From positions 6,572,001-6,636,000 of the forward strand of contig NZ_CP067101.1 in NCBI RefSeq assembly GCF_016616425.1: a DNA stretch of 64,000 bases, given 5' to 3'. The notes under the pieces were generated by a model. That model saw only the letters and a list, made by a program, of their open reading frames with translations. It had not been told where the DNA came from and made no database searches. Shown piece after piece: positions 41,726-51,375 of the stretch (position 1 is the stretch's first letter; every line of letters starts with the position of its first letter). The position numbers and the translations under genes were made by a program. The DNA comes from Bradyrhizobium diazoefficiens (GTDB lineage Bacteria; Pseudomonadota; Alphaproteobacteria; Rhizobiales; Xanthobacteraceae).

Positions 41726-42802
41726 TTACGTCGGTGATGCCGCCCTGAAGCTGAGCTGGACTGCAAGGCCCGGGGCATTGTCATGCAGCCTGATCTCGGC
41801 GCCATGAAGGCGAGCGACCGCTGCGACGAGACTGAGGCCGAGGCCATTGCCCGGCGTATAGCGGCTCTGCTCGAGCCGGTAGAAGCGCTTGAACACGCAA
41901 TCGCGCTCCTCGGTGGGAATGCCCGGACCGTCGTCGGCGATCGCGATCACCGCAGCGCCATCGGCGTTGCGGCAGGTGACGGTCACTTGTCCGCCTTTGC
42001 GGCCGTGCTTGATCGCGTTATCGACGAGATTGGCGATGGCATCGAACAAGAGGTCGCGGTCGCCGGTCACCGGCACCTCGCCGTCGCAGGCGAGGCTGAG
42101 TTTTGTAGCGACCTGCTCGGCGGCGGCATCGTAGAGCTCGACGACCTCGCCGGCGATCTCGGCAAGGTCGAGCGAGCGAAAGGCGCCGGTGCGTGCGCGG
42201 GTCTCGATCTCCGAGATCCGGGTGATGGAGGCGAACATGCCGAGCACGGCGTCGAGATCGGCGATAGTGTCGCCGATCAGCGCCGCATCCGCCTCGCTGT
42301 TGCGCGGGGCGTGATAGGCCTTTTCCAGCCGGCCGCGCATGCGCGTCAGCGGCGTGCGCAGATCATGGGCGACGTTATCGCTGACCTGCTTGACCTCAGC
42401 CACCAGCGTTTCGATGCGGTCGAGCATCTGGTTGAGGTTCTCGGCGACGCGGTCCCATTCGTCGTTGCTGCCGCGCAAGGGAATGCGCTGGTCGAGGCCC
42501 GCGAGCATGATGGCGCGGCTGGTGGCGTTGATCTGCTCGATCCGTCCGACCGTGCGCCGCGTCACCAGCACCGCCGCCAGCCCGGCGAGCACCAGAAGCA
42601 GCACGGCGACCGCGACCATCGCGAGCTCGATCGTGCGCGTGAAGGCATCGTGATCGCCGGCCTCGCCGAGCCGGCTCTGCACGTAAGCGAGCGTGCCGAA
42701 ATAGACATAGGCCATGATCGCTGCGACGATCAGCCCGAACGCCGCGATCGCGATCAGCGCCAGACGGAAGGTCGAGGAGCGGAGCGTCTTAGCCAGGAGC
42801 AC
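41726..42802 (-). CDS. sensor histidine kinase of an OmpR-type two-component system
   Basis: About 358 residues with two transmembrane helices (LALIAIAAFGLIVAAIMAYV and AMVAVAVLLLVLAGLAAVLV) around a short periplasmic loop, a HAMP domain, a dimerisation domain with the phospho-histidine in VAHDLRTPLTRM, and the ATPase domain with NLVDNAIKH, DDGPGIP and GNGLGL. I favour the GTG at 42802, which overlaps the regulator stop by a few bases; starts up to 42886 are possible. It is convergent with the LuxR-type gene. The short sensor loop suggests it senses envelope or membrane state; the signal is unknown. Confidence 0.9.
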   Translation of the reverse strand: MLLAKTLRSSTFRLALIAIAAFGLIVAAIMAYVYFGTLAYVQSRLGEAGDHDAFTRTIELAMVAVAVLLLVLAGLAAVLVTRRTVGRIEQINATSRAIMLAGLDQRIPLRGSNDEWDRVAENLNQMLDRIETLVAEVKQVSDNVAHDLRTPLTRMRGRLEKAYHAPRNSEADAALIGDTIADLDAVLGMFASITRISEIETRARTGAFRSLDLAEIAGEVVELYDAAAEQVATKLSLACDGEVPVTGDRDLLFDAIANLVDNAIKHGRKGGQVTVTCRNADGAAVIAIADDGPGIPTEERDCVFKRFYRLEQSRYTPGNGLGLSLVAAVARLHGAEIRLHDNAPGLAVQLSFRAASPT

Positions 42803-43481
42803 GGAGGCGATATCCGATGCCGCGAATGGTGTGGATGAGCGGATAAGCCTGCGCATCGTCGACCTTGCGGCGGACGCGTCCGACATAGACGTCGATGATG
42901 TTGGTGGAGGGATCGAAATGCAGGTCCCAGACGTGCTGAAGCAGCATGGCGCGGGAGACGACGCGGCCTTCGTTGCGGACGAGATATTCGAGAAGTTGAA
43001 ACTCCCGCGGCAAGAGCGGAATTTTCCGGCCGCGGCGGCTGGCGCTGCGCGCGATCAGATCGATGGCGAGATCGCCGACCCGCAAGATGGTTTCCTTGAC
43101 GATGGTCTCGCTGCGGCGTCCGAGCGCTTCCAGCCGCGCCAGCAGCTCGACGAACGAGAACGGCTTGACGAGATAATCGTCACCGCCGGCGCGCAAGCCC
43201 CGCACGCGGTCGTCGACCTCGCCGAGCGCGGAGATGATCAGGAAGGGCACGGCGATGCCGTCGTCGCGCAATTGCCGCATCACGGTGATGCCGTCGATGT
43301 CGGGCAGCATGCGATCGATAGTGATCACGGCATAGTCGCGCGCGCCGCCCCGGTGAAGCGCTTCGCGGCCCGTGCCGGCGAGATCGACCTCGTAACCGGA
43401 GGTCGTCAGCTCCTCGACGAGCTGGCCTGCGGTTTCCGGATCGTCCTCGACGATCAGAATGCGGCGGTGACCTCCGGTCAT
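42789..43481 (-). CDS. OmpR-family response regulator
   Basis: A 230-residue regulator with an N-terminal receiver (ILIVEDDPETAGQLVEEL, phospho-aspartate in TIDRMLPDIDG, lysine in LVKPFSF) and a C-terminal winged-helix DNA-binding domain (VWDLHFDPSTNIIDVYVGRV and IRGIGYRLR). It is followed by its histidine kinase gene, overlapping at the end. The targets are not visible; the divergent-side neighbour, the Gly-rich exported protein, could be one, but no operator was identified. Confidence 0.93.
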   Translation of the reverse strand: MTGGHRRILIVEDDPETAGQLVEELTTSGYEVDLAGTGREALHRGGARDYAVITIDRMLPDIDGITVMRQLRDDGIAVPFLIISALGEVDDRVRGLRAGGDDYLVKPFSFVELLARLEALGRRSETIVKETILRVGDLAIDLIARSASRRGRKIPLLPREFQLLEYLVRNEGRVVSRAMLLQHVWDLHFDPSTNIIDVYVGRVRRKVDDAQAYPLIHTIRGIGYRLRAPG

Positions 43482-43578
43482 AACGAACTCCGCGCGACGA
43501 TCGCCACCAGACTATCCCGTTCCGGGGCTGAGCGGAACCGCCCGGTGGCGACCGCGACAATGGTGCGGTCCGGCGATG

Positions 43579-44127
43579 CTAGTACCAATCGTAGCCGCAC
43601 ACATTGACCCACTGCCAATCATAGGGCGTCCAGCTCCTGCGCCAGCAGCCGTCATAGTAACTGGCATAGATGAAAGGCGCGCCAAAGAAGGCGAAGCGGT
43701 GGAAGCGATGATGCCGGAAGAAGAAGGCATGCCGGCCAATGAAGGGCCTGCCGGCAAACCGCGGGCTGAAGGCGGCGCGGGTCGCGAACGGCCTGCCGGC
43801 AAAGCGCGGGCCGAAGGCGGTGCGGGTTGCGAATGGCGCCCCGGCAAAGCGCGGCCCGATTGCCGCGTGAGCGGCCATCGGGGAGCCGGCGAAGCGGGGG
43901 CCCCCGAAACGAGCGCCGCCCATGCCGCCCACTCGCATGCCCTCGCCCATGCCGCCGACATGCATGCCGCCGCCCATTCCGCCGACGTGCATGCCGCCAC
44001 CACCGAAATGCCCGCCGCCAAAGCCGCCGCCACCGCCAAAACCGCCGCGCGCGAGAGCGGGCGCCGCAGCCGCCAGAGTCGCAGCAACCGTCGCTGCGAC
44101 GAGCCCTGTGAGAAGCCTGTTCTTCAT
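43579..44127 (-). CDS. exported Gly/Met/Phe-repeat protein
   Basis: A 182-residue protein with a signal peptide (LVAATVAATLAAAAPALA), a Gly-rich region with tandem MHVGGMGG-like units, then several repeats of the type GPRFAG.PFATR, and a C-terminal aromatic tail with YYDGCWRRSW and VNVCGYDWY. Two cysteines may pair. Such small Gly/Met/His-rich exported proteins are widespread in Bradyrhizobium and Rhodopseudomonas without a known role; metal binding is a possibility suggested by the His/Met content. Start ATG 44127 follows an aaggagg ribosome site. Confidence 0.8.
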   Translation of the reverse strand: MKNRLLTGLVAATVAATLAAAAPALARGGFGGGGGFGGGHFGGGGMHVGGMGGGMHVGGMGEGMRVGGMGGARFGGPRFAGSPMAAHAAIGPRFAGAPFATRTAFGPRFAGRPFATRAAFSPRFAGRPFIGRHAFFFRHHRFHRFAFFGAPFIYASYYDGCWRRSWTPYDWQWVNVCGYDWY

Positions 44128-44264
44128 CGGAAGATCCTCCTTGCAGTGCGGTGGTCAGACCGCCGCACTCGGAGGTTCAGAAGAGGAGAACGCGCCGTCT
44201 CCATCAACTTACAAATGCGCCAGATTCTGACGCGCGTGTCAGGAGGCGGACTTCCGCTCTCGCC

Positions 44265-44320
44265 CGTCATTTGCGAGGAGCCCTTGCGACGAAGCAAATC
44301 CAGACCGTTTCCGCAGAGGG
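44265..44320. repeat. dispersed palindromic repeat, type A (half copy)
   Basis: Only the left arm is present: cgtcatttgcgaggagccct through gacgaagcaaatccag, with extra bases compared with the full copies. The right arm is missing. It lies in the 218-bp gap between the exported protein and tex. Confidence 0.7.
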
Positions 44321-44345
44321 GACTCCTGGCGGGGAGAGTTATAAC

Positions 44346-46682
44346 TCACACACGCTTGCCGCCGCTCTTCTCGGCTGCACGCCGCAGCGCTTCGGCGAGG
44401 GCACCGCCGCCGGAGGATTCCTGCTTGCGCGGTGCCGATGAGGTCGTGCGCGAAGGGTTGCGGGGGTTGTTGTCGCGCTGCATGCCGGGGGCGTCCTTCT
44501 TGTCGCCGACCTCGTCGTCGAGGCGCAGCGTCAGCGAGATGCGCTTGCGTGCGACCTCGAAGTCCAGCACCTTCACCTTGACGATGTCACCGGGCTTCAC
44601 CACCTCGCGCGGATCCTTGATATAGGTTTTCGACATCGCCGAGATGTGCACGAGGCCGTCCTGGTGCACGCCGATGTCGACGAAGGCGCCGAACGCGGCG
44701 ACGTTGGTTACGGTGCCCTCGAGGATCATGCCCTTCTTGAGGTGCTTGATCTCCTCGACGCCTTCCTTGAACACGGCCGCCTTGAACGCCGGGCGCGGGT
44801 CGCGGCCGGGCTTTTCCAGCTCGCGCAGGATGTCGGTGACGGTCGGCAGACCGAAGGTCTCGTCGACGAAATCCTTCGGCCTCAAGGTGCGGACGATCTC
44901 GCTGCTGCCGATCAGCGCCTTGATGTCGCTCTTGGTGGCCGCGAGGATCCGGCGCACCACCGGATAGGCTTCCGGATGCACGCCGGAGGCATCGAGCGGG
45001 TCTTCGCCGCCGAGGATGCGCAGGAAGCCCGCGCACTGCTCGAACGCCTTGGGACCGAGCCGCGGCACGTCCTTGAGCGCCTTGCGCGACTTGAACGGGC
45101 CATTGGCATCGCGGTGTGCCACAATGCTCTGCGCAAGGCCGGAGCCGACACCCGACACACGGGCGAGCAGCGGCGCCGAGGCGGTATTGACGTCGACGCC
45201 GACCGCGTTGACGCAGTCCTCGACCACCGCGTCGAGCGATTTTGCCAGCTTGGCCTGGCCGAGGTCGTGCTGATACTGGCCGACGCCGATCGCCTTGGGC
45301 TCGATCTTGACGAGCTCGGCCAGCGGATCCTGCAGCCGCCGCGCGATCGAGACCGCACCGCGCAAGGTAACGTCGAGGCCCGGCAATTCCTCCGAGGCGA
45401 AAGCCGAGGCCGAATAGACCGAGGCGCCGGCCTCCGACACCACGATCTTGTTCATCTTCAGCTCGGCCAGACCCTTGACGAGGTCGGCTGCGAGCTTGTC
45501 GGTCTCGCGCGAGGCGGTGCCGTTGCCGATCGCGATCAGCTCGACACGATGCTTCAATGCGAGCTTGCCGAGGATGGCGAGCGATTCGTTCCACTGCCGC
45601 TGCGGCTCGTGCGGATAGATCACCGCGGTATCGACCACCTTGCCGGTCGCGTCGACCACCGCGACCTTGACGCCGGTGCGATAACCGGGATCGAGACCCA
45701 TGGTGACGCGGGTGCCGGCAGGCGCGGCCAGCAGGAGGTCGCGCAGGTTCGAGGCGAACACACGCACGGCTTCGGTCTCGGCCGAATTCCACAGCCGCAT
45801 GCGCAGGTCGATGTTCAGATGCACCTGGATCTTGGTGCGCCAGGCCCAGCGCACGGTGTCGATCAGCCAGCGGTCGCCGGCGCGCTTGAGGTCGGCGATG
45901 CCGAACCGCTTCATGATCTTCAACTCATAGGCGCTTGGCACGCCCGGCGGCGGCGCCTCCGCCTCGGCCTGAATTTGCAGGTCGAGGATCTCCTCCTTCT
46001 CGCCGCGGAACATCGCGAGGATGCGATGCGAGGGCAGTTTTGTCAGCGGCTCGGAGAAGTCGAAATAGTCGGCGAACTTCTCGCCTTCGGTCTTCTTGCC
46101 GTCGCGCACCCTGGAAGCCATGCGCGCATTGGTCCACATTTCCTCGCGGAGCGCGCCAATCAAATCGGCGTCCTCGTCGAAACGTTCGACCAGGATGGCG
46201 CGGGCGCCGTCCAGCGCGGCGGCGGCATCCGCGACGCCCTTCTCGGCGTTGACGAAGCTTTCCGCCACGACCTTCGGATCGTTGGTGGGCTCCGCCATCA
46301 GCTGATTGGCGAGCGGCTCGAGGCCGGCCTCCCTGGCGATCTCCGCCTTGGTGCGGCGCTTCGGCTTGAACGGCAGATAGATGTCTTCCAGGCGCGCCTT
46401 GCTGTCGGCGGCGAGAATGGAAGCTTCGACGGCGGCGTCGAGCTTGCCCTGCTCGCGGACCGATTCGAGGATGGCCTTGCGGCGGTCCTCGAGCTCACGC
46501 AGGTAGACCAGGCGCTCTTCCAGCGTGCGCAATTGCGCGTCGTCGAGCGCACCGGTCGCTTCCTTGCGGTAGCGGGCGATGAAGGGAACCGTGGCGCCGC
46601 CGTCGAGCAGTGTCACCGCCGCCTCGACCTGCTCGGCGCGAACCCCAAGCTCCTGCGCAATTTTCTGGTTGATATTTGCCAC
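44346..46682 (-). CDS. tex: Tex-family RNA-binding protein
   Basis: A 778-residue protein with the full Tex domain order: an N-terminal helix-turn-helix and helical region, a YqgF-like RNase H fold ([19 protein letters not shown]), helix-hairpin-helix motifs ([20 protein letters not shown]), and an S1 RNA-binding domain at about residues 635-710 ([20 protein letters not shown]). The tail is disordered and basic ([20 protein letters not shown]). Tex proteins bind RNA and associate with transcription; they affect toxin and virulence gene expression in several bacteria. Length and order match the family. It is a single-gene unit. Confidence 0.96.
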   Translation of the reverse strand: MANINQKIAQELGVRAEQVEAAVTLLDGGATVPFIARYRKEATGALDDAQLRTLEERLVYLRELEDRRKAILESVREQGKLDAAVEASILAADSKARLEDIYLPFKPKRRTKAEIAREAGLEPLANQLMAEPTNDPKVVAESFVNAEKGVADAAAALDGARAILVERFDEDADLIGALREEMWTNARMASRVRDGKKTEGEKFADYFDFSEPLTKLPSHRILAMFRGEKEEILDLQIQAEAEAPPPGVPSAYELKIMKRFGIADLKRAGDRWLIDTVRWAWRTKIQVHLNIDLRMRLWNSAETEAVRVFASNLRDLLLAAPAGTRVTMGLDPGYRTGVKVAVVDATGKVVDTAVIYPHEPQRQWNESLAILGKLALKHRVELIAIGNGTASRETDKLAADLVKGLAELKMNKIVVSEAGASVYSASAFASEELPGLDVTLRGAVSIARRLQDPLAELVKIEPKAIGVGQYQHDLGQAKLAKSLDAVVEDCVNAVGVDVNTASAPLLARVSGVGSGLAQSIVAHRDANGPFKSRKALKDVPRLGPKAFEQCAGFLRILGGEDPLDASGVHPEAYPVVRRILAATKSDIKALIGSSEIVRTLRPKDFVDETFGLPTVTDILRELEKPGRDPRPAFKAAVFKEGVEEIKHLKKGMILEGTVTNVAAFGAFVDIGVHQDGLVHISAMSKTYIKDPREVVKPGDIVKVKVLDFEVARKRISLTLRLDDEVGDKKDAPGMQRDNNPRNPSRTTSSAPRKQESSGGGALAEALRRAAEKSGGKRV

Positions 46683-46894
46683 GCGAGAATCCCTCTATCC
46701 AAGCACGTAATACGGGGGCGAACCACCGGCTGCGGGACGCCGCTTATGGACCAGCCGGGGTTGATTCATCAAGGTGCGGCGAACCATCGTCGACAGGGGA
46801 TTTTTGGTCGGACCGATGCGATCTCGCCACATTCGTGGGCATGTGCCGGTCCTTTCTCTGCGTCCACCAAGACATTGGCTGCGTCATTCCCGCG

Positions 46895-47540
46895 TGACGG
46901 CGAAGCCGTTATCGCTGAGGTGCGAGCCATGCGACGCGACGCGTCGCGTGGGTTGCTTCGCTTCCCTTGCAATGACTGAGCGTGGAGCATGGGCGTCGCT
47001 CCCAATTCAACATTTAGAATTGCAGACACAGTTTCTCGTCCTCGCGGCGGCTTCCGCCCGAGTTTCTGCGCTGTTCGTTACGCCCTCTCGACGAAAGGGC
47101 GCAGGGAAGGCCGGGCGCCGGCTGACACCCGCAGTCCGTCGTGCGATGAGATGCACACGCAAATGCACAACGGATAGACAGGTGAGGCCGGAAACGACCG
47201 GCCTTCCCTGCGCGATGGTCTGACGGCGTATGGCGCGCTCTCCCCAGAGACGAGTTCCTGCTTGCCTCTGTCACCTCGCGAATTGACGGCGCGCTTCGCC
47301 CGGTCGGGCTTGGCGCACCTCCGCAAGGCTTGGCTGTAGCAACGACAGCCAGGACCACGCGATTTGGCCGTACGCATCGAGCGCCGTTCGTCCGCACGCC
47401 GCCGGGACCTCACGGGGTTCATCCCGCCCTGCTCCCGCGTCTCGTGCACGACGCTGCCTGCGTCCACCGCAACCCGATCCGCGGCTCGTGACGACGTACG
47501 ACCGCCCCTTGTGCCGGATCAGGATGGGCGACACATACGC
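46895..47540. repeat. degenerate composite dispersed repeat of the Bradyrhizobium/Rhodopseudomonas type
   Basis: This 1.1-kb gap (46683-47822) has no convincing gene. The core holds a type A right half (ggttgcttcgcttcccttgc then aatgac at 46950-46978), then a long GC-rich stretch with gaaagggcgcagggaaggcc and gaaacgaccggccttccctg, forming internal inverted pairs. Stretches of this kind recur in Bradyrhizobium and Rhodopseudomonas genomes and are often mistaken for short proteins. From 47541 to 47822 only scattered GC-rich sequence and the amidase promoter remain. Confidence 0.6.
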
Positions 47541-47822
47541 CGAAACCGAATTTCGGTAAAGTGGAATATTTGACCTGGGCCGATTGACCCAGCGCTGGCG
47601 TGTTTTGCCCGCCGGGCAGCGCAAGGTCTTGTTATCGCCCGCCACGTCCATGCCGCCGGCGCGGCGGGCCGGTTGCAGCAATCGCACGACTGTCGGATTG
47701 AGACGCGCGTCTTTGCGACCCCTCCGCCCCGTGCAACCCTGCCCCTCGTGCCGGCTCGGTTGATTCAGGCGGTCCCTTGCTAAAGGAAGGGTGGCGCCGC
47801 AATCCAAGGGGATCTGGACGTC

Positions 47823-49292
47823 ATGACTTTGCCGATGAGCTGGAGTGAATGGGCGCAGCACGACGGCGTCGCGCTGGCGGGACGCGTCCGCAAGGGCGAG
47901 CTGACGGCGAAGGATTTGGCGCGCCAGGCTGCGGCGGGCGTCGCCAAGGTCAATCCGGCGCTGTCGGGCGTGGTCGAGCTGTTCGAGGACGTGATCGCCG
48001 ATCCCGCCAAGGACGGCGCCAATCTCGCCGGCCCGTTCGCCGGCCTGCCCTTCCTGATGAAGGACCTCGGACCGACCATGAAGGGCCGGCTGCAGGAAAT
48101 GGGATCGCTGCTGATGCGAGGCAATCGCGCCAGCGCTGACACGTTCCTGACCGGCAAATTCCGCCAGGCGGGGCTGAACCTGATCGGACGTACCACGACG
48201 CCGGAATTCGGCGTGTGCTCTTCGGCCGACAATCCCGCCGTCTACGTCACGCGCAATCCCTGGAATACCGACTACACCACTTGCGGCTCCTCCGCGGGCA
48301 GCGCCGCGATGGTTGCCGCCGGCGTGGTGCCGATCGCGCATGCGACCGACGGTGGCGGATCGATCCGCATCCCCGCCGGCGTCAACGGCAATATCGGCCT
48401 GAAGGTCTCGCGCGGCGTTTTCTCGCTCGCCCCCCACATGTCCGATCTCACCGGCCTCGTCTCGATCCAGGGTTGCCAGTCGCGCTCGGTGCGCGATACC
48501 GCCGCCTTCGTCGATCATGCGCGCGGGCCTGCGCCCGGCGAGTTCATGCCGTTCTGGACCACCGCGCAGCCCTATTCCGAGATGATCAAGCGCGACCCGT
48601 CAAAGCTGCGCATCGCGCTGTCGCACGGCTGGGGCGACTATACCGCGACGCCAGAGATCGCGGCCGAGCTGGAGAAGGCCGGCCGCTTCCTCGAAGGCCT
48701 CGGCCATCACGTCGACTACGCGCTGCCCGAGCTCGATTTCCGCGCCGCCTTCGCTGCGCAGACCACCTGCTACATCTCGAACTTTGCAGTGGTGATCTCC
48801 AACATGCTCGCCGCGCGCGGGTTGGAAAAGCCGCCGGAAGATCTGATCGAGCCCATGAACATTCGCATCTGGGAAGCCGGCCGGCACACGAGCTTCGCCG
48901 AGCGGGCGAAGATGCAAGCCGTGTTCAACACCACCTCGCGCAGCTTCGGCGCCTTCTTCGAGCAGTGGGACGTGATCCTGACGCCGATCACCGCGCTGCC
49001 GACGCCGAAGGTCGGCACGAAGGAATACCTCACCATCTCCGACAACCCCGATGTGCTCGACTGGTTCGGCAATCTCTGGCGCTTCTTCGCCTTCACGCCG
49101 CTTGCCAATCTCTGCGGCCTGCCGGCGATCTCGCTGCCGATGGCCAGCCAGGAGCACGGCCTGCCGCTCGGCATCCAGGCCATCGCCAAGCAGGCCAATG
49201 ACGGCCTGCTGCTGCAATTCGCCGCCCAGGTCGAGCGCGCGCTCGACGCCAAGTGGAACGGCGGCAAGAAGCCGAAGGTGCATGTAGGCTGA
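47823..49292 (+). CDS. amidase signature-family hydrolase
   Basis: A 489-residue amidase with the Ser-cisSer-Lys triad: the lysine in PFLMKDLGPTM and the two serines within YTTCGSSAGSAAMVAAGVVP and TDGGGSIRIPAG. The family cleaves amides, including nitriles' hydration products, fatty amides and carbamates. ATG 47823 is used. It stands alone after the repeat block; the substrate cannot be told. The absence of a Gat-type partner makes a transamidosome role unlikely. Confidence 0.93.
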   Translation: MTLPMSWSEWAQHDGVALAGRVRKGELTAKDLARQAAAGVAKVNPALSGVVELFEDVIADPAKDGANLAGPFAGLPFLMKDLGPTMKGRLQEMGSLLMRGNRASADTFLTGKFRQAGLNLIGRTTTPEFGVCSSADNPAVYVTRNPWNTDYTTCGSSAGSAAMVAAGVVPIAHATDGGGSIRIPAGVNGNIGLKVSRGVFSLAPHMSDLTGLVSIQGCQSRSVRDTAAFVDHARGPAPGEFMPFWTTAQPYSEMIKRDPSKLRIALSHGWGDYTATPEIAAELEKAGRFLEGLGHHVDYALPELDFRAAFAAQTTCYISNFAVVISNMLAARGLEKPPEDLIEPMNIRIWEAGRHTSFAERAKMQAVFNTTSRSFGAFFEQWDVILTPITALPTPKVGTKEYLTISDNPDVLDWFGNLWRFFAFTPLANLCGLPAISLPMASQEHGLPLGIQAIAKQANDGLLLQFAAQVERALDAKWNGGKKPKVHVG

Positions 49293-49317
49293 GGCGGAGT
49301 TCTTCGTTTCGACGGCC

Positions 49318-49440
49318 GCGCGCTTGCGGCCATCCTTCGAGACGCCCGCCGTTGGCGGGCCCTCACGATGAGGTCTGATTTCTCGGCGATATCCTAGACC
49401 CTCATGGTGAGGAGCGCCGCCTCGCGGCGCGTCTCGAACC
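49318..49440. repeat. dispersed palindromic repeat, type C (second copy)
   Basis: It shares ccatccttcgagacgc and the inverted gcgtctcgaaccatgc with its own right half, and is related to 23367-23515. A central gcccgccgttggcgggc hairpin is present. It lies between the amidase and a leftward small gene. Confidence 0.7.
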
Positions 49441-49460
49441 ATGCAGGCCCGATGGCGTCT

Positions 49461-49781
49461 TCAGTTCTTCACCGCCGGGATGTCCTCCGGCCGCGGCTGC
49501 TGCTGGCCCTGCTGGTACATCGCCAGCGCCTTGTCGAGCGCTTCGCGCAGCGCCAGCGCCGCGGCCACGCTGCAACGCAGATGCGCGGTCTGGACCACAT
49601 CGACCCTGACCGCGGCGCCGACCGGCATCAGGAGATTCGCCGCGAGCTCGATCTGGATCGCGCCGTTGTGATGGCCGAAGCAGGAGGCGCCGTCGAAATA
49701 GATGATCGGCGCCCGCTCCGAGCTCGAGCTCGAAATGATGACGGGCCCCTGATTGGCGGTGGGCGATTCGGGGTCGGCCAT
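49461..49781 (-). CDS. small protein of unknown function, 106 residues
   Basis: A soluble 106-residue protein from ATG 49781, which has a good aaggag ribosome site five bases upstream. The middle part is YFDGASCFGHHNGAIQIELA, followed by VRVDVVQTAHLRCSVAAALA and a helical end. It is convergent with the amidase and divergent from the thioesterase (116 bp between starts). There is no membrane or signal segment, and no known domain is recognised. Confidence 0.75.
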   Translation of the reverse strand: MADPESPTANQGPVIISSSSSERAPIIYFDGASCFGHHNGAIQIELAANLLMPVGAAVRVDVVQTAHLRCSVAAALALREALDKALAMYQQGQQQPRPEDIPAVKN

Positions 49782-49897
49782 GGGCACTCCTTGCGGATAG
49801 TCGAGGAACGAAGTGCCCACCATCGGTGCTTCGGCTCGCCCTGTCGAGGCCCATTCGGGGTTTTGCGCGGCGCCCGACACTGGTTTAGAACGTCGCC

Positions 49898-50821
49898 ATG
49901 CCCAACTCCCCGATGTCCAGTCCACCGACCACGCTCCCATTCGAGGAACTCGCCGAAGCAATCAAGGGCCGCCGCTCCGATTACGGCCATATCAGCGGGC
50001 TCCAGCTCGACCGCTTTGCACCGGCTGAGGCCTGGTCGAGCCTGCCCTACCGTCCCGTCTTCGTCGGCGACACCGAGAGCGGCGTGCTGCATGGCGGCGT
50101 GGTCACCGCGATGCTGGACGAGAGCTGCGGCATGGCGGTTCAGCTCGCGCTCGACGGCACGCGCGCGATCGCAACCCTCGACCTGCGCATCGACTACCAG
50201 AAGCCGGCGACGCCCGGGCTCGACATCAAGGCGCATTCGGTCTGCTACCGCACCACCCGCTCGATTGCCTTCGTGCGCTCCACCGCCTATCAGGAGTCCG
50301 AGGACGATCCGGTGGCGACCGCGACCGCCTGCTTCATGATCGGCGCCAACCGCACCAACATGCTGGCCGATCGCAGGATGGATGCGATGGGCATACCGAT
50401 GCTGGAGGCGCCGGACGATCCGAATGGGCCGTTCGCGAGCAGCCCGTTCGCGCGCTGTCTCGGCATTCGCGTCAACGACGACGGCACGCTGACGATGCCG
50501 TTCTCGCCAAAGATCATCGGCAACCCCATCCTGCCTGCGATCCATGGCGGCATGACCGGAGCATTCCTCGAGACCACCGCGATCGTCGGCGTAGCGCGCG
50601 AGCTCGGTGCCGCCGCGCCGCCCAAGCCGATCGGCCTCACCGTCAACTACTTGCGCTCGGGCCGCGCTCTCGACACCTTTGGCAATGTCTCGATCGTGAA
50701 GCAGGGCCGGCGCATCGTCGCCTTCGAGGCGCGCGCCTGGCAGGACGATGCGGAGAGGCCGATCGCCACCGCCTTCGGTCATTTCATGCTGCGCCCGACG
50801 CCGGGAAGTGATGAGGAATAA
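49898..50821 (+). CDS. PaaI-type thioesterase with two fused hot-dog domains
   Basis: A 307-residue protein with two hot-dog units in tandem. The first has VLHGGVVTAMLDESCGMAVQ and the second IHGGMTGAFLETTAIVG; each carries the HGG motif of the PaaI/4HBT family. A single polypeptide holding both halves would form the dimer-like double fold itself. The family hydrolyses acyl-CoA thioesters. It is likely to recycle CoA from a catabolic acyl-CoA; the substrate is unknown. ATG 49898 is used. Confidence 0.9.
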   Translation: MPNSPMSSPPTTLPFEELAEAIKGRRSDYGHISGLQLDRFAPAEAWSSLPYRPVFVGDTESGVLHGGVVTAMLDESCGMAVQLALDGTRAIATLDLRIDYQKPATPGLDIKAHSVCYRTTRSIAFVRSTAYQESEDDPVATATACFMIGANRTNMLADRRMDAMGIPMLEAPDDPNGPFASSPFARCLGIRVNDDGTLTMPFSPKIIGNPILPAIHGGMTGAFLETTAIVGVARELGAAAPPKPIGLTVNYLRSGRALDTFGNVSIVKQGRRIVAFEARAWQDDAERPIATAFGHFMLRPTPGSDEE

Positions 50822-50873
50822 GCGCATTTTGACTTGACGGCCGGAGTTTCGGCCACAACGATAGCGCATCCCC

Positions 50874-51254
50874 GTGAGAGGTATTGGATTGCGGCATCCG
50901 CTCGACATCGTCGCCATGTTCGCTGCGCTCTGGCTGCTGGCCGCGATGGTGCTCGACGCATTGACCCCGAAGGACCTGACGGCGGTGACGATCGGCATTG
51001 CGATCGGCCCCGCGATCGTCGTTACCGCCGTGTTCTATTACCTGCGCTGCGCGCGAACGGACTTTGCGGTGATGTTCGCAGCGCTCTGGCTGATCTCCGA
51101 CATCGCCATCGCCTTTGTCTCAGCAGCGCGACTGCCGCATTTCCTGATCGCGCTCGGCTTCATGCCGGCCCTGACGATCGGCACCGTGCTGCACTGGCAG
51201 CGCTTCCAGCGCCGCCACGAGCGGCTGCCGCTGCCGTCGGCGAAGCGGGGTTAA
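50874..51254 (+). CDS. small four-helix integral membrane protein
   Basis: A 126-residue protein with about four transmembrane helices (LDIVAMFAALWLLAAMVL, TIGIAIGPAIVVTAVFYYL, FAVMFAALWLISDIAIAFV, FLIALGFMPALTIGTVL) and short charged loops. The start is a GTG at 50874 after a small gap from the thioesterase gene. The C-terminus is basic. There is no named family; it could be a transporter or sensor accessory. It is on the same strand as the thioesterase with only 52 bp between, so it may share its transcript. Confidence 0.72.
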   Translation: MRGIGLRHPLDIVAMFAALWLLAAMVLDALTPKDLTAVTIGIAIGPAIVVTAVFYYLRCARTDFAVMFAALWLISDIAIAFVSAARLPHFLIALGFMPALTIGTVLHWQRFQRRHERLPLPSAKRG

Positions 51255-51345
51255 GAGAAGCGCACCGGGTGGTTTACCTCTTCCCGTCGGGGAGAGGTGG
51301 ACTGAGCTCTCGGCCCGCAGGCTTGTGCTTTCAGCGCGGCAGCGC
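51255..51345. repeat. partial dispersed repeat, type D-like
   Basis: The short gap holds tcttcccgtcggggagaggt and ctttcagcgcggcagcg, fragments of the palindromic family seen at 17340. It lies between the convergent membrane protein and dgoA genes. Confidence 0.4.
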
Positions 51346-51375
51346 GAGGTCGAGCGCCTCGTCGCTGAGCCCGGC

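Noticed and set aside
41715..41760. Bidirectional terminator between the LuxR-type gene and the histidine kinase
   Set aside because: A ccgacc / cgtcgg pairing is visible but imperfect, short and without T-tracts.
47078..47467. Possible proteins of 100-400 codons in the tex-amidase gap on both strands
   Set aside because: They are translations of a degenerate dispersed repeat in several frames; none has a start signal or coherent composition.
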